NCBI GenBank assembly: GCA_045656005.1
Contig: JAZOQG010000019.1
Coordinates: 1 to 33,245, forward strand
Direction of reading: 5' to 3'
Origin: JAZNQN01 sp045656005
GTDB taxonomy: Bacteria; Bacillota; Clostridia; UMGS1883; UMGS1540
DNA length: 33,245 nt
Shown here: positions 13,222 through 20,047 of the stretch, piece after piece
Layout: the number at the start of each line of letters is the position of its first letter
Position numbering within the stretch: position 1 is the stretch's first letter
Notes under the pieces: model-generated
Seen by the model: only the letters and a program-made list of their open reading frames with translations
Told to the model about the DNA's origin: nothing
Databases searched by the model: none
Position numbers and translations under genes: made by a program

Positions 13222-13413
13222 TTAACTCGTCTCTTTTAAAAGCTCATCAACACTACATTCCAAAATTTCAGCTATAGCGTGTAGCATTTTTGTTTTAGGA
13301 ACAGTTTTCCCAGTTTCCCACATTGCCACAGTAGATTGTGCAATTTTCAATTTTCTTGCTAATTGTCCCTGTGTCATTCTTAGTTTTTCTCTTAATTCTT
13401 TTATTTTTTTCAA
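13222..13413 (-). CDS. Cro-like XRE-family regulator
   Basis: The protein has 63 residues and is almost wholly one HTH_3/XRE domain: IKELREKLRMTQGQLARKLK, AQSTVAMWETGKTVPK and KMLHAIAEILECSVDELL. The length and divergent position opposite a cI-like gene suit a Cro-type repressor that favours lytic growth by shutting the lysogeny promoter. The first gene behind the perfect minus-strand promoter at 13457-13485. The ATG has a GGAGTG site. The two proteins share similar domains, so they may compete for the same operators. Confidence 0.85.
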   Translation of the reverse strand: MKKIKELREKLRMTQGQLARKLKIAQSTVAMWETGKTVPKTKMLHAIAEILECSVDELLKETS

Positions 13414-13456
13414 TCATTCTCACTCCTTGTTTCAAGTTTCTTGATTTTTTGGTTTG

Positions 13457-13485
13457 ATTATATATCACCTTACTTGATTTGTCAA
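13457..13485 (-). promoter_or_regulatory. Early lytic (cro) promoter
   Basis: On the minus strand TTGACA (13480-13485), 17-base spacer, TATAAT (13457-13462): perfect consensus. A candidate operator ATCA-N7-TGAT (13464-13478) lies between the two boxes. Confidence 0.85.
13464..13478. promoter_or_regulatory. Candidate operator 1 (ATCA-N7-TGAT)
   Basis: atca-ccttact-tgat sits inside the spacer of the cro promoter. The same half-sites with the same 7-base gap recur at 13542-13556. Confidence 0.55.
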
Positions 13486-13524
13486 TACTTTTTTTAAATA
13501 TTTTTCAATTTTATTGATTTTCTA

Positions 13525-13553
13525 TTTACTTTTTGATTATTATCAGTTATATT
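13525..13553 (+). promoter_or_regulatory. Lysogeny (cI) promoter
   Basis: TTTACT (13525-13530), 17-base spacer, TATATT (13548-13553). It is weaker than the opposed cro promoter and is overlapped by operator 2. GAGGTGATG precedes the cI-like ATG. Confidence 0.65.
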
Positions 13554-13557
13554 GATA
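13541..13557. promoter_or_regulatory. Candidate operator 2 (TATCA-N7-TGATA)
   Basis: tatca-gttatat-tgata overlaps the -10 box of the cI-like promoter. The inner ATCA-N7-TGAT matches operator 1 at 13464-13478, so one repressor could control both promoters. Confidence 0.55.
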
Positions 13558-13570
13558 TTGAGGTGATGAA

Positions 13571-13888
13571 ATGAATCGAATAAAAGAATTGCGAATTAAG
13601 AAAGGATTGTTCCAAAAAGATTTAGCGTCTGAGTTGCAAGTTGCTCAAAATACATTATCATATTGGGAAAAAGGGAAGTTCCAACCAGACAATGAAATGC
13701 TTCAAAAAATCGCGGATTTTTTTAACGTGTCTGTTGACTATATTCTTGGAAGGACTGATGAGCCGTTCTCTGTTAATCAACAACTCTCAGGGCTCGACTT
13801 TGCTCTTTATGGCGAAACAAAAGATTTAACAGACGAAGAAAAACAAGATATACTCGACTATGTGCGTTATAAAAAATCAAAGAAATAG
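13571..13888 (+). CDS. cI/ImmR-like XRE-family repressor
   Basis: The protein has 105 residues. Residues 4-58 are an XRE helix-turn-helix (KELRIKKGLFQKDLASELQ, VAQNTLSYWEKGKFQPDNEM). The C-terminal 35 residues include LTDEEKQDILDYVRYKKSKK, a helical dimerisation tail. There is no LexA/CI peptidase domain, so RecA-driven self-cleavage is not expected. The next gene encodes an ImmA/IrrE-type protease, as in ICEBs1 and phage phi105, where ImmA cleaves ImmR. The ATG has GAGGTG upstream. Maintains the lysogenic state by repressing the early promoter, by inference. Confidence 0.85.
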   Translation: MNRIKELRIKKGLFQKDLASELQVAQNTLSYWEKGKFQPDNEMLQKIADFFNVSVDYILGRTDEPFSVNQQLSGLDFALYGETKDLTDEEKQDILDYVRYKKSKK

Positions 13889-13907
13889 TTTTTAGGGGGA
13901 ATTGCTT

Positions 13908-14297
13908 TTGACATTATATGAACTTTATGATATAGCAGAAAATAATAATATAGATGTTGACTACTTCCCCATGCGCAAGGCGGTTTCTCTTTCAATCGAA
14001 AACGCCATTGCAATCGATGTTGATAAACTAAACTCTTCTGCCGATGAAAAAGCATGTCTCGCCCATGAGCTTGGTCACTGCCTGCAGGGTGCGTTTTATA
14101 ATATTAACACTCTCGAAACCCGGGGACGCATGGAATATAAAGCGAATAAATGGGCAATAAACCACCTAATTCCATACACGGAACTCCAAACCGCTCTCAC
14201 AAATGGCATAACCACGCCATGGGAACTGGCAGAATATTTTAATTTACCAGAAAGCTTTATAAAAAAGGCTCTTGAGCACTATAACTCAAAAAAATAA
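13908..14297 (+). CDS. ImmA/IrrE-family metalloprotease (anti-repressor)
   Basis: I chose TTG 13908 (MTLYELYDIAENN) with AGGGGG eight bases upstream; TTG 13902 is the alternative. The product has 129 residues. HELGH (53-57) is the zinc site, followed by the ARG-x-x-EYKANKWA-like helix (RGRMEYKANKWAI) with Glu76 as third ligand. The family cleaves XRE-type repressors and so triggers excision or induction. The partner is the repressor gene just before it (19 bases). Confidence 0.85.
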   Translation: MTLYELYDIAENNNIDVDYFPMRKAVSLSIENAIAIDVDKLNSSADEKACLAHELGHCLQGAFYNINTLETRGRMEYKANKWAINHLIPYTELQTALTNGITTPWELAEYFNLPESFIKKALEHYNSKK

Positions 14298-14309
14298 CGA
14301 GGTTCAAAC

Positions 14310-14813
14310 ATGAAAGAAAAATATTTTTACTATACTATTTCTAAAAAAATTAAAAAAAGCAAACACCTTGCTGCAAGAAAACAGTTTTCAACCGGTATTA
14401 AAATAGCGTTTATCTTCATGCATGGCTGGTTAACATTATTTTCCCCGCTTTTGCTTTGGATTGCTCTTTATAGCATTACTAAAGACTCTGATAACAATTT
14501 CGTGTTGTGTTTTGTTTCTTTACTTTTCCCATCTATAGTAGTAGGCACAATTATTTATAATGCCTCTGTTGTTTTACTTCCCAAAGATAGCCCCTTAGAT
14601 GTGCGACTTACAAAAAGAGTTGAAGAATATAATTTTTATAAAGAGGTTATTGACGATTGTAAAACAAACATAGAAAGAGCTAAAGAGTTATCATTATTAA
14701 ATGCTCCTCTTGGCGTTCTCGACGCTCTTGAAAAGAGTTTGTTAGATGAGTTTTTGAAAGAAACTTACAATATTGATTTAAATAGCAAAGATAATAACAC
14801 GGAGAAATTATAA
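14310..14813 (+). CDS. Two-span membrane protein, prophage cargo
   Basis: The protein has 167 residues. The basic start (MKEKYFYYTISKKIKKSKH) is followed by two membrane segments, about 28-52 (IKIAFIFMHGWLTLFSPLLL) and about 62-90 (VLCFVSLLFPSIVVGTIIYN). A cytoplasmic helical C-terminal part has RAKELSLLNAPLGVLDALE. No family is recognised. Position between the repressor/protease pair and the integrase is where lysogeny-expressed cargo genes lie, so superinfection exclusion or another change to the host envelope is possible. GAGG precedes the ATG. Confidence 0.6.
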   Translation: MKEKYFYYTISKKIKKSKHLAARKQFSTGIKIAFIFMHGWLTLFSPLLLWIALYSITKDSDNNFVLCFVSLLFPSIVVGTIIYNASVVLLPKDSPLDVRLTKRVEEYNFYKEVIDDCKTNIERAKELSLLNAPLGVLDALEKSLLDEFLKETYNIDLNSKDNNTEKL

Positions 14814-14843
14814 ATTTCACCATTGCTAAAGAGGACTTTAACG

Positions 14844-15737
14844 ATGAAAAAATGTTATAAAAATTGTTTTTTATCAATTGTACTTTTAATGTGTTTTTTT
14901 CATATTGTTTCTTTCGCTCATCCTGGAAGTTTAGATTCAAACGGCGGTCATTGGAACAGAAAAAGTGGCACATATCACTATCATTCCGGTGTGAACACAA
15001 GAAGCAGCAGCAATAATCTTGATGTTTCCCCCACCAATACCCCGGTCGTCACCATCAAGCCTACTGCAACCCCTGCTCCTACTCCTTCTGCTTATCCTAA
15101 AGCGGTGACAAAAAAACAACCGTATTTAGCGCCATTGTTTTGGCTTTTCGCTTTTTTAATCTTTCTTATTTTTGTACTTTTGAAGTATATATTTAATACC
15201 ATAGATGAATATAAAAGGACTACTGAAAGCTTTGAAACAACTATAAAGCGAATTTCATTTTTATACAAATTCTTGAAAGAAACTGATTTGCCCCCTGTCC
15301 CAGACATGTATGAAATAGGAATTGATAAATTGCCGAAAGAGAAAAATAGCAATAATTGGGGTGATACATTAACTCTGTATAAAACTGCCCATGGTTCAAA
15401 ATTACACACAAAATACAATTGTTGTACTGCCACTACACCAACTAATGTATGTAAACACATAACACTTTCATATTTCGATTCTTTGTTGTGCAAAAAATGT
15501 TGTAAAAATTATGTATATCCTGACGTGCAGTGGTATATAGACATTGTGGAATATGAAAAATATATTTATGAATATTATACTTTGAAAAACAAAAAACAAC
15601 ACGAAATTAAATCTTTATCATCTTCCTATAATAAAAAATGTAATTTACTGATTTTCAAATTTGTTTTACTATTTTTCAAGAAAAAGAAAGTGTGTTTGTT
15701 AGAGGCAAATAAATCCTATCTTGAATTTATAATTTAA
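14844..15737 (+). CDS. YHYH-motif secreted/membrane protein, prophage cargo
   Basis: I chose ATG 14844 (MKKCYKNCFLSIVLL) with GAGGAC upstream, giving 297 residues. A signal-like segment (about 8-25) is followed by HPGSLDSNGGHWNRKSG-TYHYH, the short YHYH motif seen in many Bacillota cell-surface proteins (thought to bind metal). Then comes a Thr/Pro/Ser linker (PTNTPVVTIKPTATPAPTPS), a strong membrane segment (about 96-118, LFWLFAFLIFLIFVLLKYIF) and a cytoplasmic part with a CC...C...CKKCC cluster. This two-sided layout suggests sensing or anchoring. The C-terminal domain is not recognised. AT-rich codon use fits the neighbouring cargo gene. Confidence 0.6.
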   Translation: MKKCYKNCFLSIVLLMCFFHIVSFAHPGSLDSNGGHWNRKSGTYHYHSGVNTRSSSNNLDVSPTNTPVVTIKPTATPAPTPSAYPKAVTKKQPYLAPLFWLFAFLIFLIFVLLKYIFNTIDEYKRTTESFETTIKRISFLYKFLKETDLPPVPDMYEIGIDKLPKEKNSNNWGDTLTLYKTAHGSKLHTKYNCCTATTPTNVCKHITLSYFDSLLCKKCCKNYVYPDVQWYIDIVEYEKYIYEYYTLKNKKQHEIKSLSSSYNKKCNLLIFKFVLLFFKKKKVCLLEANKSYLEFII

Positions 15738-15770
15738 TAATATTTTACCATTTTTAGAAAGGAGCAGAAA

Positions 15771-17069
15771 ATGGCAAATGTAATTAAAAGAGGAAACAGC
15801 TATCGTATAACTGTTTCACTTGGTTATGATATGAACAATAAAAAAATAAGAGAAACCACAACATTTACCCCGGACCCTCACTTAACTCCCAAGCAAGAGC
15901 AAAAAGCACTCGATGCTTTTGTCTATGAATTTGAAAAAATAGTTCGGGAAGGTAAACTTCTTAAAGGAGAAAAAATAACCCTTGCAGAATATCTGAAAAT
16001 TTGGCTTCAGGAGGATGCTCTGCATCGACTTGAGCCAAGTACTTTTGAAAAGTACAAATTTGAGATAACCTCAAAAATAATTCCGGAACTTGGATATTTT
16101 AAACTTTCTGACTTAAAACCTATTTACATTCAGTCTTTTTATAATAGCTTACTCAAAGACGGAAAAAGAATGGATAATAAAAAAGGTGGTTACAGTTCTG
16201 CCACAATAAAAAAATATCATAATATTTTAAGCTCTGCTTTGAAAACTGCCGTCAACTGGCAACTTATAGAAAGCAATCCCTGCAGTAAAGTGAGCATCCC
16301 AAAACAGACCCGTTCACGAGACGATATTAAATTTTTTACTCCAGAAGAAACGGTTACTTTTCTTAAACTTCTTGAAAGTGACCTGGTTTATATCTGCAAA
16401 GGACATAACAGAATAGATGATACTGGCAAGCCTTATACCGTAGGTGATTATACTCTTCAGCGTGAAATCCCTCTTCAGCTCAAAGTCTTTTTTAACCTTG
16501 CTGTTTTCGGGGGATTCCGTAATGGTGAACTTCTTGCTCTAACATGGGATGATATAAATTTTGATAAAAACACAATATCCATAACCAAAGCCGCAACTTT
16601 GGTAGAAGGTAAGGCTATTATTAAAGAACCAAAAACACATACTTCTGTAAGGGTGGTATCTCTCCCACAGGAAGTAATGTCGATGCTGAAGAAACATAAA
16701 ACTGAGCAAGCTGAACAAATATTAAAATTAGGAAGCTATTGGAATAACGAAAATCTTCTCTTCACTCAAAACAACGGTAAAATGATGCACTACCAAACAC
16801 CATATCATAAATTCAAAAAAATAATAGAATATTATAATAAGCATGTTGCTGATGAAACACATCCTCCACTCCCTGATATACCTCTGCATGGTTTAAGACA
16901 TACATCGGCCACACTATTAATTTCCGAGAATGTAGATGTGCGCACAGTGTCTGCAAGACTTGGACATGCTCAAACAAGCACAACAATGAATATATATGCT
17001 CATGCACTGAAAGAAAATGATAGAATAGCTGCAGATAAACTTGAAAATCTTTTAAAAAAAGATGCTTAA
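15771..17069 (+). CDS. int: Tyrosine-type phage integrase
   Basis: The protein has 432 residues. An N-terminal arm-binding region (1-65) and a SAM-like core-binding domain (about 66-175, ITLAEYLKIWLQEDALHRLE) precede the catalytic domain (about 185-425). All catalytic residues are present: Arg250 (GGFRNGEL), Lys288 (EPKTHTS), His373/Arg376 (LHGLRHT), His399 (RLGHA) and nucleophile Tyr409 (NIYAHAL). Integrates and, with an excisionase, excises the prophage at the tRNA-Thr site next to it. AAAGGAGCAGAAAATG gives a clear start. It is one of the most common types of integrases in clostridial elements. The gene is intact. Confidence 0.95.
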   Translation: MANVIKRGNSYRITVSLGYDMNNKKIRETTTFTPDPHLTPKQEQKALDAFVYEFEKIVREGKLLKGEKITLAEYLKIWLQEDALHRLEPSTFEKYKFEITSKIIPELGYFKLSDLKPIYIQSFYNSLLKDGKRMDNKKGGYSSATIKKYHNILSSALKTAVNWQLIESNPCSKVSIPKQTRSRDDIKFFTPEETVTFLKLLESDLVYICKGHNRIDDTGKPYTVGDYTLQREIPLQLKVFFNLAVFGGFRNGELLALTWDDINFDKNTISITKAATLVEGKAIIKEPKTHTSVRVVSLPQEVMSMLKKHKTEQAEQILKLGSYWNNENLLFTQNNGKMMHYQTPYHKFKKIIEYYNKHVADETHPPLPDIPLHGLRHTSATLLISENVDVRTVSARLGHAQTSTTMNIYAHALKENDRIAADKLENLLKKDA

Positions 17070-17076
17070 TTATTTC

Positions 17077-17098
17077 AATAGTCACCAAATAGTCACCA
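17077..17098. repeat. Tandem 11-bp repeat near attR
   Basis: aatagtcacca occurs twice head to tail (17077-17087, 17088-17098), between the integrase stop and the tRNA. Short direct repeats beside att cores are typical arm-type integrase sites. Confidence 0.65.
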
Positions 17099-17143
17099 TT
17101 TCCTGAAAAATTACTCGAAATTATACTTTTAATATTATAACAT

Positions 17144-17179
17144 AAAAATGCCGCAACCCTAATGGTTACGGCATTTTTT
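17144..17179. terminator. Bidirectional terminator between int and tRNA-Thr
   Basis: aaaaatgccg and cggcattttt with an inner aacc/ggtt pair form a long hairpin with A and T tracts on both sides. It can end the integrase transcript (plus) and the tRNA-Thr transcript (minus). Confidence 0.85.
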
Positions 17180-17181
17180 AA

Positions 17182-17220
17182 TGGAGCTGGTGGCGTGAAT
17201 CGAACACGTGACCTTTTCAT
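17182..17220. other. Probable attR core within the tRNA-Thr 3' half
   Basis: The integrase ends 113 bases from the tRNA 3' end, and the tRNA 3' half is the usual crossover target of such enzymes. The exact core cannot be bounded because attL is outside the window. Confidence 0.5.
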
Positions 17221-17257
17221 TACGAGTGAAATGCTCTACCGACTGAGCTACACCAGC
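17182..17257 (-). tRNA. tRNA-Thr(CGT)
   Basis: Read on the minus strand, 76 bases including encoded CCA. Acceptor stem GCTGGTG/CACCAGC, D-stem GCTC/GAGC, anticodon stem TTTCA/TGAAA with loop CTCGTAA (anticodon CGT, reads ACG Thr), T-loop TTCGATT. The T-stem has one mismatch, A49 with C65. A perfect promoter lies upstream (17273-17301). The prophage abuts the 3' end, which stays complete, as expected if the element restores it. Confidence 0.95.
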
Positions 17258-17272
17258 AAACCAACCTTTTAT

Positions 17273-17301
17273 ATTATAATAAAAAATTATTATTTTGTCA
17301 A
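17273..17301 (-). promoter_or_regulatory. tRNA-Thr promoter
   Basis: On the minus strand TTGACA (17296-17301), 17-base spacer, TATAAT (17273-17278), perfect consensus, 15 bases before the mature tRNA. Confidence 0.85.
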
Positions 17302-17443
17302 CAGTTTCATATTTCTTTTTAAATTATATTATAAATGTTACAAAATATTTTTTATAAAAACCCATGTTTACGGCATATTTTTAATTTTTACAGCATATTT
17401 TATATCAAAATGTTAAGAAATTATAAACAAATATTAAAAATGT

Positions 17444-17472
17444 TTGACAAAATTTAAATATTCGTTTATAAT
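17444..17472 (+). promoter_or_regulatory. Promoter of first NlpC/P60 gene
   Basis: TTGACA (17444-17449), 17-base spacer, TATAAT (17467-17472), perfect consensus. The downstream ATG is at 17531. Confidence 0.85.
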
Positions 17473-17530
17473 AGGCTTCGTTGTTTTAATTTTCACGAAA
17501 ACAAAACAACAATTTGAAAGGAATGAAATT

Positions 17531-18187
17531 ATGAAGAAAATAATTAAAAGAGCTTTGCTTGCCGCTTCTGTTATGTCTTTATCCGCCGTATGCGCGTCAG
17601 CAGCAGGTAAGGTTGCAGTTGTTACTTCAGAAAACGTAGATGTAAGAAAAACCGCTGCAATGTCTTCCGAAATTTTAGGAACACTTTCTCAAAATGATGC
17701 AGTTACCGTTTTGGAAAACTATCTTGGATATACAAAAATTAATTACAACGGCAAAACTGCATTTATACCATCTCTTGATATTTCAAGTGATTTGCATGAC
17801 TCGTTTATGACACAAATTCAACAATATATATATGAAAAAAACAAACCCACAGGCGAAGATATTTTAGAATATGCCAAAAACTTTATCGGCGTACCTTATG
17901 TATATGGAGGCTCTGCCCCATCAGGTTTTGACTGTAGCGGATTTGTAATGTATGTAATGAGAAATTTCGGAATAGAAATGCCGAGGTCCTCATATGAACA
18001 AATATATGTCGGCGAAAACGTTCCGCTTGATGACCTGAAGCCCGGAGACATTCTCTTTTTCAGAGGCGGTGGTCATGTTGGTTTTTATGTTGGTGACGGA
18101 AAATATCTTCACGCACCGCAGACAGGAAGAACAGTTTCTATCGACCCTCTCACCCGTAACATTTGTGCCGCAAAAAGAGTAATTTAA
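17531..18187 (+). CDS. Secreted SH3-NlpC/P60 peptidoglycan hydrolase
   Basis: ATG 17531 (MKKIIKRALLAASVM, GAAAGGAATG upstream) gives 218 residues; a longer reading from 17444 starts inside the promoter. Signal peptide about 1-24 with cleavage near CASAA. A bacterial SH3 domain (about 27-85, VTSENVDVRKTAAMSS) is followed by an NlpC/P60 domain (about 108-218) with catalytic Cys135 (FDCSGF), His182 (GGGHVGFY) and His194 (YLHAP). Such enzymes cut D-Glu-diamino-acid stem bonds in the wall. It has its own promoter and terminator, so it is a single-gene unit. A paralogue follows at 18352. Confidence 0.92.
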   Translation: MKKIIKRALLAASVMSLSAVCASAAGKVAVVTSENVDVRKTAAMSSEILGTLSQNDAVTVLENYLGYTKINYNGKTAFIPSLDISSDLHDSFMTQIQQYIYEKNKPTGEDILEYAKNFIGVPYVYGGSAPSGFDCSGFVMYVMRNFGIEMPRSSYEQIYVGENVPLDDLKPGDILFFRGGGHVGFYVGDGKYLHAPQTGRTVSIDPLTRNICAAKRVI

Positions 18188-18221
18188 TAATATTTTTAAA
18201 AAATATTACAAAATATTAATC

Positions 18222-18260
18222 GCCAAAACCCAGTATTTATGCGGGTTTTGGCATTTTTTG
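18222..18260 (+). terminator. Terminator after first NlpC/P60 gene
   Basis: GCCAAAACCC (18222-18231) and GGGTTTTGGC (18243-18252) form a perfect 10-bp stem with an 11-base loop, followed by ATTTTTTG. Confidence 0.85.
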
Positions 18261-18291
18261 TTAAAAATTTTGATAAAATTGTTAAAAAAGT

Positions 18292-18320
18292 TTGACAAAA
18301 CGAAATAATTGTGTTATAAT
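18292..18320 (+). promoter_or_regulatory. Promoter of second NlpC/P60 gene
   Basis: TTGACA (18292-18297), 17-base spacer, TATAAT (18315-18320). Same perfect boxes and a similar gtTTGACAaaa context as the promoter at 17444. Confidence 0.85.
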
Positions 18321-18351
18321 TGTTACTGTAATCGAAGAAAGAGAGGTAAAT

Positions 18352-18978
18352 ATGAGTAAAAAATTAATATCATTACTTTGTATTTTAGTAGTTGTTTTTT
18401 CAATGTTTTCTATAACTGCTTCGGCAAATCAATATGTATATGTTACAGGCGATGCTTTGAACATCAGAAGCGGTCCATCCACTTCCCACGATATTTTAGG
18501 ACAAGCCTATTACGGTGATTCACTTGTGGTTTGCGGAAAAGAAGGAACATGGTATCTTATATACTACTGGGGTGTTACAGGATATGTAAGCGGTGATTAT
18601 GTTTCATCATACCATCCTGACAAAACCCCAACAACCGGCGAAAGAGTTTGCGATTATGCAAAAAACTTTGTTGGTGTTCCCTATGTTTACGGTGGCAACA
18701 CTCCATCTCAGGGATTTGACTGCAGCGGTTTTGTAAAATATGTTTTTGCAAACTTTGGTGTAAATCTTCCGAGAACATCTTATTCACAGATGAATGTTGG
18801 TGAACCCGTAACAAGAGAAAATCTCGTTCCCGGTGACTTAGTTGTTTTCCGTGGCGGCGGTCATGTTGGTATTTATGTTGGTAATAATCAGTATATTCAT
18901 GCTCCGCAGACAGGACGAAATGTTTCTGTTGATGATATGAACAGAGAACTTTATTGTGCAAGACGTTTAGTATACTAA
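18352..18978 (+). CDS. Secreted SH3-NlpC/P60 peptidoglycan hydrolase, paralogue
   Basis: ATG 18352 (MSKKLISLLC) with GAGAGG upstream gives 208 residues. Signal peptide about 1-25 (cleavage near ASANQ), SH3 domain (about 28-86, VTGDALNIRSGPSTSHDILG), short linker with HPDKTPTTG, then NlpC/P60 (about 96-208) with Cys124 (FDCSGF), His171 (GGGHVGIY) and His183 (YIHAP). It shares the order, the VGVPYVYGG and HAPQTGR segments and the promoter type with the gene before it, so the pair likely arose by duplication. The paralogues differ most in the SH3 half and linker, so they may differ in wall target. Confidence 0.92.
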   Translation: MSKKLISLLCILVVVFSMFSITASANQYVYVTGDALNIRSGPSTSHDILGQAYYGDSLVVCGKEGTWYLIYYWGVTGYVSGDYVSSYHPDKTPTTGERVCDYAKNFVGVPYVYGGNTPSQGFDCSGFVKYVFANFGVNLPRTSYSQMNVGEPVTRENLVPGDLVVFRGGGHVGIYVGNNQYIHAPQTGRNVSVDDMNRELYCARRLVY

Positions 18979-18980
18979 AC

Positions 18981-19015
18981 AAAAGAGCTGTTAAAATTTT
19001 TAACAGCTCTTTTTT
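18981..19015. terminator. Bidirectional terminator between convergent genes
   Basis: aaaagagctgtta and taacagctctttt pair around aaatttt, with T tracts on both strands. It serves the NlpC/P60 gene on the left and the isomerase gene on the right, whose stop is at 19017. Confidence 0.85.
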
Positions 19016-19016
19016 A

Positions 19017-19880
19017 TTATTTATTTTTTCCTTCTTCTATATGTCCTCTTAAAAAGTCTGCCGCGAGCAAAATATCAGCTGCAGGGTCTTCTCCGCACTC
19101 TCTTTCTATTGTTAAAAATCCTTTGTAACCAATATCATCAAGTGCTTTTAAATATGTTTTGAAGTTAACACTTCCCTGTCCCAAAGGAACCTCTTTAAAC
19201 ATTTCAGGTCTTTCAATACTGTCCCCGAATGTTGCTTCGTATACATCCTCAGGTGTAAAGTTATCGTGAAGTTTAATTCCGTCTTTAGCATGAGTATGAA
19301 CTATGTACGGAGCCAAAGTTTCAACTGCTTCAACGGGGTCATTTCCTGTAACCATTACAAAATTTGCAGGGTCGAGATTTACTGCAACACCCTTTGAGTT
19401 TAATGTATCAAGAAAAGCTCTCAAGGTTTTAGCTCTTTCAGGACCCGTTTCAATAGCAAAGTGTGCTCCTAATTTGTCAGCATACTGCGAAAGTTCAAAG
19501 CATGCTTCCTGCATAACTTTATATCTGTCACAAGTTTTGTCCTCAGGAACAATTCCTATATGAGTTGTAACAATATTTGTTTCCAAATCAAGCGCAAGCT
19601 CTAAAATTCTCTTTGAGCGCTCAACAAGATAAGGATTTCTGTCTTTTCTCCAGAAACCTTCACCAAGGTCTCCGCATATAGCCGAAAACTTAAGTCCGTT
19701 GTCCTTAACAAAATTTAAAAGCTCACGTCTTTTTTCTCCCACAAGGTTGTCAGGTGAATTTTCACCTTTTGTGGAATACATCTGAAGCCCTTCTGCCCCT
19801 ATCTCTTTAGCTCTTACTATGGCATCTTTTGTCGGCAAGTTAAAAGAATCTACAATAACGCCAATTGAAAAATCGTACAT
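19017..19880 (-). CDS. Sugar phosphate isomerase/epimerase (TIM barrel)
   Basis: ATG 19880 (MYDFSIGVIVDSF) has AAAGGAG seven bases upstream, giving 287 residues; a longer reading to 19919 is unsupported. The xylose-isomerase-like TIM barrel (AP_endonuc_2 fold) is visible: AKEIGAEGLQMY, KFSAICGDLG, TTHIGIVPED, HFAIETGPE, VNLDPANFVM, VHTHAKDG, LGQGSVNFKTYL and GFLTIERECG, with metal-binding Glu (IETG), Asp (LDPAN), His (THAKD) and Glu (IERE). Usual substrates are sugars or inositol derivatives; the exact one cannot be read. It has its own promoter and terminator, so no pathway partner is shown. Confidence 0.85.
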   Translation of the reverse strand: MYDFSIGVIVDSFNLPTKDAIVRAKEIGAEGLQMYSTKGENSPDNLVGEKRRELLNFVKDNGLKFSAICGDLGEGFWRKDRNPYLVERSKRILELALDLETNIVTTHIGIVPEDKTCDRYKVMQEACFELSQYADKLGAHFAIETGPERAKTLRAFLDTLNSKGVAVNLDPANFVMVTGNDPVEAVETLAPYIVHTHAKDGIKLHDNFTPEDVYEATFGDSIERPEMFKEVPLGQGSVNFKTYLKALDDIGYKGFLTIERECGEDPAADILLAADFLRGHIEEGKNK

Positions 19881-19925
19881 TTTAGCACTCCTTTCAAAAT
19901 TTAGTATAATCTTGCTCATGATAAA

Positions 19926-19954
19926 ATTATATCATTAAGAAAAGGGTTTGTAAA
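19926..19954 (-). promoter_or_regulatory. Promoter of isomerase/epimerase gene
   Basis: On the minus strand TTTACA (19949-19954), 17-base spacer, TATAAT (19926-19931). Confidence 0.75.
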
Positions 19955-20002
19955 TATAAAAAATTGCTTAAAATGTAAAAATATTGCTATATTAATTAAC
20001 TA

Positions 20003-20030
20003 TTGAAATTTTTTGAAAATCTGTTATAAT
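20003..20030 (+). promoter_or_regulatory. Promoter of aldo/keto reductase operon
   Basis: TTGAAA (20003-20008), 16-base spacer, TATAAT (20025-20030), 17 bases before the gene start. The leader is too short for a riboswitch. Confidence 0.7.
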
Positions 20031-20047
20031 ATATTATGGTGATTAGT

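Larger units (their letters stand above)
1..17182. mobile_element. Prophage (right part), integrated at tRNA-Thr
   Basis: An integrase next to a tRNA 3' end, a cI/cro-type divergent switch, an excisionase-like gene, SSB, many short overlapping early genes, an ArpU-like regulator and a small terminase subunit together make this a temperate tailed-phage genome. The right boundary is set at the tRNA-Thr 3' end. The left boundary, large terminase, portal, capsid and lysis genes are outside the window. Whether it is active is unclear because three early genes carry frame lesions. Confidence 0.93.

Noticed and set aside
13478..13486. TTTGTCAAT, near match to a 0A box in the switch region
   Set aside because: It is the complement of the TTGACA -35 box plus flank, so the likeness follows from the promoter consensus.
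16813..17220. Minus-strand 135-codon frame across the end of the integrase gene and the tRNA
   Set aside because: It is antisense to the catalytic end of the integrase and runs through a terminator and half of the tRNA.
20031..20047. SAM- or SAH-type riboswitch before the AKR-ahcY operon
   Set aside because: Only 17 bases separate the -10 box from the start codon, too few for any riboswitch.
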